In this document: positions 59,713 through 63,851 of the stretch, in pieces
Position numbering within the stretch: the stretch's first letter is position 1
How the letters are laid out: every line of letters begins with the position of its first letter
Assembly (NCBI RefSeq): GCF_018613875.1
Contig: NZ_JAGGPJ010000041.1
Coordinates: forward strand, 1 to 63,851
Source of the DNA: Arthrobacter sp. ISL-28
Lineage (GTDB): Bacteria > Actinomycetota > Actinomycetes > Actinomycetales > Micrococcaceae
Direction: 5' to 3'
Length of the DNA stretch: 63,851 nucleotides
Notes under the pieces: generated by a model
What the model saw: the letters and a program-made list of their open reading frames with translations, nothing else
What the model was told of the DNA's origin: nothing
Databases searched by the model: none
Made by a program: the position numbers and the translations under genes

Positions 59713-59741
59713 TTGTTGAACAATTACTGGTTGTTGAACAA
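59713..59741. promoter_or_regulatory. Twin TTGTTGAACAA operators upstream of the MHS transporter
   Basis: TTGTTGAACAA, a perfect 11-bp palindrome, occurs at 59713-59723 and 59731-59741, 18 bp apart. TTGT-N3-ACAA cores are typical of FadR-subfamily GntR regulators. No GntR gene is in the window. Confidence 0.65.
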
Positions 59742-59868
59742 TTTACGCGACCTGGGTCACACCGTCAAGAGCTGAGAAGCCTTATCTCCGGAAAACACGG
59801 GTGCAGCTGCCCGCCCTGGAGATGTCCTTCATCTCGGCGCAGGTACCTGCCCTTGATCTTGTCAAAGC

Positions 59869-60204
59869 ATGGTGCTGTTGGGCGGGTTCATCCTGATCAC
59901 CGGATGCTCGTCACTATTGGTGCGGCAGCTCACGGCAAAACTACGACACGACCTCTACGGCGGCGTCATGCCCACCAGCCCAGAAGATGCCGCGAAGAAT
60001 TTCAGCACGCGTCGGCCGATGCGACAGATCCTGGTCTACCTCAGCGACGGACAAGCCACAGTCGGAATCACCGAAGCCTCAGGCTCGGGCGGCGGAATTC
60101 CTGCCTACCCGTCGTCCCCCGACCTTCCAACCGGCGAAGCCCCTGCGACCCCAGGGCAGTACTGCAGCCGGAGCACCGCGGTTATGAGATGGTCGAGGTT
60201 TTAG
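59869..60204 (+). CDS. Hypothetical protein with lipobox-like start
   Basis: 111-residue frame. The start MVLLGGFILITGCSSLLV looks like a short lipoprotein signal with C at residue 13, but a positively charged N-terminus is lacking. The rest is Pro/Ser/Gly-rich. No family recognised and no clear ribosome site; it may be a remnant. Confidence 0.3.
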   Translation: MVLLGGFILITGCSSLLVRQLTAKLRHDLYGGVMPTSPEDAAKNFSTRRPMRQILVYLSDGQATVGITEASGSGGGIPAYPSSPDLPTGEAPATPGQYCSRSTAVMRWSRF

Positions 60205-60300
60205 GTGCTGCTCCCATGGCCGCCTAAAAACGACGGAGACCGTGAACCGGGCTGTCGACGGCAGCTTGGTGTCCGGGGCCGCTGAGCAAGACTGAGCCAG

Positions 60301-60816
60301 TCATCCGATCGAACTCGAAAGGTACTTTTTGGCAGGCACCACACCGCCCGGCGGAACGCACCCCTGACTCCATTTAGCTCGGCAGTGGGAGGCAGAACGG
60401 AGTATCTGCACTCGGCAAAGGACAGGGTCTGATGTAGCGATTGCCCACCGGCTTTCCGTAGAAAACGTCGGGGCCAGGTCCGCCATGACCAACTGGCGGA
60501 TGCTTGACTCGTCCGTTTCCAGGATCCGGTCCAGGCCCGTGCTGTGGCGTTCAACTTCGGTAGGGCACGCAATGACCCCGCCAGGATGAAATGTCGTTCT
60601 CCGGCCTCCTGCAACCGCTTGGAGGTTCCGGAGCTCGAGTTCATGGTTGAACCGAACTGTTGGTGGGGCGGGCCAGCTTCGCCGCAATGCATCCAAATCG
60701 ATGATGGCATTGCTGATTCCGTCATCAATAAGGAGCCAGTGCAGAGCCTTACCCGTTGTCGTCTCTCCAGAATCAACCGTGCCATTGAGGAATACGCTCT
60801 GATGATGAGGGGCCAT
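60301..60816 (-). pseudogene. Decayed P-loop nucleoside-kinase-like gene
   Basis: From ATG 60816: VFLNGTVDSGETTTGKAL, then IIDLDALRRSWPAPP and ELELRNLQAVA, close to P-loop kinases with the pattern GTVGSGKTTT. Walker A has lost its lysine (K to E) and a glycine (G to D). Two frameshifts follow: EAGERHFILAG lies in the next frame at about 60570-60610, then reading returns to the first frame (TEVERH). It is almost certainly inactive. Confidence 0.75.
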
Positions 60817-61252
60817 CTCAGGGTTTGGTGCGTGTCCCACCAGGATGTCCCGCTTCAAGGAATTGGGACAGTGCTGCTCGACCCGCTGAACAGTTTGGAA
60901 AGCCTTCAGAAGCAGTTCAGCCCGAACCGCTTGCTCGATCACCTGCGCCATGATGGAGCCGCTCTACCAAGAGGGATGTCAGTTGGTGATTCGACTGGTG
61001 GAGGCTCCATGGGGTCGAATTGCGCGCGGGGAATCACGTGCCGCGCAACTGCTCTGACTCGTCAGGGAACGGGACACCCACTGGATAACAGCCGGTCGCC
61101 GAGACGTGGTGTACCCGGTTCGCTTGGTTTCCCCAATTCGCCCGCTCCATCCCAGTTGGAGTGGCGCGGCCTGCCGAGTGCTTGGGGGCATCCCCAAGCA
61201 CTCGGCAAGTCGCTGATGGTCACAAGCGCAACCGACGGTTACGAGGAACGGT
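60817..61252. other. Intergenic stretch with a 16-bp perfect hairpin
   Basis: 436 bp without a convincing gene. At 61172-61207 the arms TGCCGAGTGCTTGGGG/CCCCAAGCACTCGGCA flank a 4-nt GCAT loop, 46 bp downstream of the GH30 gene end. No T run follows on the minus strand. It may end or protect the GH30 transcript. Confidence 0.6.
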
Positions 61253-63655
61253 TCAGTGCATGAAGGTAAACCAGTTGAGGTTGGTGAAGTCGGAGGATTG
61301 GTCGCTGCTGAAGGTTATGTAGACGGTGTGGGTGCCGGTGACGCCGGTGATGTCGGCGGTCTTGGTGGTCCAGGTCTGCCAGCCGCCCGTGTTGGATACC
61401 GGGATGCTGCCGACCGGGGTACTGGAAGGTGAGTCCAGTCGGACTTCGATCAGGCCGCTGACGCCGCTGGCGGCGCCCGATGCCACCCGGGCCTGGAACT
61501 GGGTCGCGGCCTGGGTCCCGAACACGACGTTGGGGTATTCTGCCCAGTCCCCGGGAGAGATCCAGCCGATGTCCTGCCCGCCGCCAGTGTCACCGGTGCC
61601 CTCGATGACGACGCCGGAGGCGTTGAGGTAGTTCTCGGCCTGTATGGGGGCGTATGCGTCGGTTCCGGTGTCACGGGTGAACTTGAACCAGTTGAGGTTG
61701 ACGAAGTCGCCGGGTTGGTCGCTGGTGAAGGTCAGGTACACGGTGTGGGTGCCGGTGATGCCGGAGGTGTCGGCGATCTTGGTGGTCCAGGTCTGCCAGC
61801 CGCCGGTGTTGGATACCGGGATGCTGCCGACCGGGGTGCTGGAGGGTGAGTCCAATCGGACTTCGATCAGGCCGGTGACGCCACTGGCGGCGCCGGATGC
61901 GACCCGGGCCATCAACTGGGTCGCGGCCTGGGCGCCGAATGCCACGTTGCCGTACTCGACCCAGGAACCGTTGCCGACATAGGCGATGTCCTCGCCACCG
62001 CTGGAGTCACCAGTGGCTTCGACGCCGACGCCGTAGGCGTCCGTGTAGGCCTCGGCCTGGATCATGCCGTACGCATCGATAGCGGCGGCTGCCGGTGCCG
62101 AGGGTGTCCAGACGTAGGTGCCGACGGTCTTCGGCGGGATGCTGTCGATGAGCTGCTGTTGTCCGCTGCGCAGGGTGAAGTCGCGGGCCAAGGAGCTCTG
62201 GTTGATCACGATGGTCGTCACCGTGCCATCGGGGTTGAGGAAGGCCACTGTGGTGAGCGTGTCTGCGCTGCCGTAGTCGCTCCAAATCCGCTTGGCGCCG
62301 CGTTGGATGAATTTCGAGAACTGTGCGAAGAGGTAGTACTCGGGCAGGGCCCAGTACGTATCGCGGTCATCGGGGTTCTGGATGAGCGGTGTCGGGTCGG
62401 GGGAACCCAAATGCTGGCTGTCCCGGTTCTGGTCGAGCATAGTCACCCATGCGATGTAGCCCGTCGACCAGCAGCGGAAGTACCGTGCGATCCGGTCTGC
62501 GCCTGCAGTCCCCCACCACATCCGCTCGGTCATGACCATATCGAGGTCGGGGTATTCGGTCTTCGCCAGGGACATGGAGCTCGGGTCGCCGGAGTAGTCG
62601 TGCCAGGCGATGCCCTTGGTGTTGTGGTAGGCGTCGGTGTATCCGGAGTCACTGGTGCCGAGCGAGTCGGCAAGGTAGGTTCCAACGTCGCCGAAGTTCC
62701 AGTCCCATGCCCAGACTTGGGTGGTGATGCCGTGCGCGTCGAACTCGGCGCGCATGGTGTTGATGAGCTGCTTTTGCTGCTCCGCATTGACCAGCATGCT
62801 GGGGTAGATGCCGGCAGGCCAGCCGGGTTCGTTCTGCGGCGTCACGGCGTGGATAGGAATGCCTTGCTTGGCGTAGGCCTGGATGGTCATCCGGTAGTAG
62901 CGGGCGAGGACGGGGATGTACTCGTCCAGGAGGTGGCCGTCGATAAGGCTGTTGTTGTCCTTCATCCAGGCCGGGGCGCTCCATGCGGTGCCGCAGATGG
63001 TGAGCTTCGGGTTGATCCGGAGCGCGTCCTTCAGGGTGGAGATGATGTTGTTATCGATGTCCTTCTGAATCGAGAACCGCGACAGGGTCGGATCTGCCGG
63101 GCCGTCGTCATAGGTGTAGAAGTCCGAGTGGGTGAAGTCGGAAGCGCCGAAGCAGATGCGCGTGAGGTTGAAACCGGCACCCTTGGCGGGGTCGAAGAGC
63201 GACTGGAGGACCTTGCTGCGCACGCCCGGGGTCATCAGCGACAGGTTGCGGATGGTCGAGTCCTCCATCGAAGAACCGACACCAAGAATACTCTGGTACG
63301 CCTTCGCCGGGTCGATGTTGATGACCTGCCCGAAGTTTCTGCCCGCGGTGCCCAGGGCGATGTCGTTCTGCTGGCTGAGCTTGTAGGCGACGCCGGCCAG
63401 GCCGATTGCCGGATCGGTGTACCAGGTGCCGCTCTTGGGCGCGTAGCCGGGCGCCGTGGACTCTGAGCTCCAGGTCACCTGGGCGGTACCGGCGGCGCGC
63501 GGACGGCTCGGGGCGGCGGTCGCCTGGCCCGGCCGCGCGAGCACAGATCCTGCTGCTGCCGCCGCGACGGCAGCGACCGTCATGAAGCTGCGGCGGTTGA
63601 AGCGGCCGAAGCCCTGCGGGGACGGTTGCGCTGGGGTGGAAGGGGAATCGGACAT
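61253..63655 (-). CDS. Secreted GH30 glycoside hydrolase with two CBM6 modules
   Basis: 800-residue exported enzyme. A Tat signal (N-R-R-S-F-M near residue 21, then VAAVAAAAAGSVLA) precedes a GH30 catalytic domain (about 60-520). The acid/base Glu is in TPQNEPGW and the nucleophile Glu in MTERMWWG. Two CBM6 modules follow (about 526-664 and 665-800), near identical over ARVASGAASGV, IEVRLDSPSSTPVGSIPVS and NTGGWQTWTTK. Likely acts on beta-glucan (for example beta-1,6-linked) or a similar polymer; substrate not proven. ATG 63655 with GGAGCC before it. Confidence 0.92.
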   Translation of the reverse strand: MSDSPSTPAQPSPQGFGRFNRRSFMTVAAVAAAAAGSVLARPGQATAAPSRPRAAGTAQVTWSSESTAPGYAPKSGTWYTDPAIGLAGVAYKLSQQNDIALGTAGRNFGQVINIDPAKAYQSILGVGSSMEDSTIRNLSLMTPGVRSKVLQSLFDPAKGAGFNLTRICFGASDFTHSDFYTYDDGPADPTLSRFSIQKDIDNNIISTLKDALRINPKLTICGTAWSAPAWMKDNNSLIDGHLLDEYIPVLARYYRMTIQAYAKQGIPIHAVTPQNEPGWPAGIYPSMLVNAEQQKQLINTMRAEFDAHGITTQVWAWDWNFGDVGTYLADSLGTSDSGYTDAYHNTKGIAWHDYSGDPSSMSLAKTEYPDLDMVMTERMWWGTAGADRIARYFRCWSTGYIAWVTMLDQNRDSQHLGSPDPTPLIQNPDDRDTYWALPEYYLFAQFSKFIQRGAKRIWSDYGSADTLTTVAFLNPDGTVTTIVINQSSLARDFTLRSGQQQLIDSIPPKTVGTYVWTPSAPAAAAIDAYGMIQAEAYTDAYGVGVEATGDSSGGEDIAYVGNGSWVEYGNVAFGAQAATQLMARVASGAASGVTGLIEVRLDSPSSTPVGSIPVSNTGGWQTWTTKIADTSGITGTHTVYLTFTSDQPGDFVNLNWFKFTRDTGTDAYAPIQAENYLNASGVVIEGTGDTGGGQDIGWISPGDWAEYPNVVFGTQAATQFQARVASGAASGVSGLIEVRLDSPSSTPVGSIPVSNTGGWQTWTTKTADITGVTGTHTVYITFSSDQSSDFTNLNWFTFMH
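61264..62077 (-). repeat. Tandem CBM6-coding duplication
   Basis: The stretches coding for the two CBM6 modules (about 61256-61663 and 61664-62080) share long identical runs such as CAGCCGCC(C/G)GTGTTGGATACC and GGTGAGTCCA. This is an intragenic duplication that is recent or kept alike by gene conversion. Confidence 0.8.
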
Positions 63656-63765
63656 GGAACGGCTCCTTTGGATTGGGTTTGGGTTTGCGGTTTGGGGCGG
63701 CTGCGGGCGGCGCTCACTGTCGGCGGTATCCCATGGTTGAGTGGGTTTCCCGGAGACGATCCAGT

Positions 63766-63811
63766 TAATAGTTCCTAGGGTTCACGGGTAATAGTTCCTA
63801 GGGTTCACGGG
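63766..63811. repeat. 23-bp tandem direct repeat upstream of the GH30 gene
   Basis: TAATAGTTCCTAGGGTTCACGGG occurs twice without gap (63766-63788 and 63789-63811), 111 bp before the GH30 start. It probably serves as a regulator-binding site for the divergent or GH30 promoter. Confidence 0.7.
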
Positions 63812-63851
63812 CGGGCTTTGCTGCTAAATGCGGCGTCGAAGCTGCTCTGGG

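Noticed and set aside
60940..61010. TTGGTAGAGCGGC on the minus strand resembles the D arm of a tRNA
   Set aside because: No matching acceptor stem, anticodon arm or T arm at the right distances could be found.

Overview
The window is a high-GC actinobacterial chromosome segment, most likely from the Arthrobacter/Pseudarthrobacter group (Micrococcaceae). The inference rests on GTG/TTG starts, on actinobacterial families (ECF41 sigma factor, SufR, DUF3099, alpha-E protein), and on the gene order tkt-tal next to ctaB, then ctaA, an ABC exporter and sufR-sufBDC-sufT. The same order is known from mycobacteria. No rRNA, tRNA, CRISPR array or intact insertion sequence was seen.

Layout. Positions 1-5000 hold pgi, tal and tkt (glycolysis and pentose phosphate) on the minus strand. 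Positions 5500-9500 hold ctaB (plus) and an ABC exporter-ctaA operon (minus), separated by an unusual 32-bp-period repeat field. Positions 9650-14850 hold the SUF iron-sulfur operon sufR-sufB-sufD-Rieske-sufC-sufT, without sufS or sufU. A palindromic mobile-like element and a zinc metallopeptidase follow. Positions 16000-18750 hold an acyl-CoA ligase and a thiolase that lacks its second catalytic Cys. Positions 18800-20850 hold a biotin ECF transporter (bioYMN type), and 21100-22700 an ABC-F ATPase. Positions 22700-26700 hold a run of small minus-strand genes (VOC, SRPBCC, GYD, YbaK, SURF1, DUF3099). Positions 26800-33760 hold two SDR genes, a histidine kinase/response regulator pair, serB, an ABC ATPase and a TSUP exporter.

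Positions 33765-39388 are the most remarkable part. A trmH (SpoU) rRNA/tRNA methyltransferase gene is split by about 5 kb of foreign DNA. The 5' half has been completed by a second, divergent trmH 3' half, leaving an in-frame duplicated segment, while the decayed native 3' end lies at 39224-39388. The inserted DNA carries a GNAT acetyltransferase, broken genes and an AhpD-like protein/ECF41 sigma pair with a near-consensus ECF41 promoter.

Positions 39400-46500 hold an SRAP peptidase, an SGNH hydrolase, an alpha/beta hydrolase and two paralogous TetR modules, each with a doubled palindromic operator built on GTAC-N3-GTAC. Positions 46500-50000 hold an XRE-cupin regulator, a thioredoxin-reductase-like flavoprotein, rpmE2 and a lipoate ligase with permuted domain order. 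Positions 50000-57300 hold pepN, a YeiH-type exporter, and the ATP-grasp/alpha-E/transglutaminase cluster, a predicted but poorly characterised peptide-modifying system. Positions 57600-63851 hold an orphan small protein, an MHS-family transporter with twin FadR-like operators, a decayed P-loop kinase and a Tat-exported GH30 glycosidase with two nearly identical CBM6 modules.
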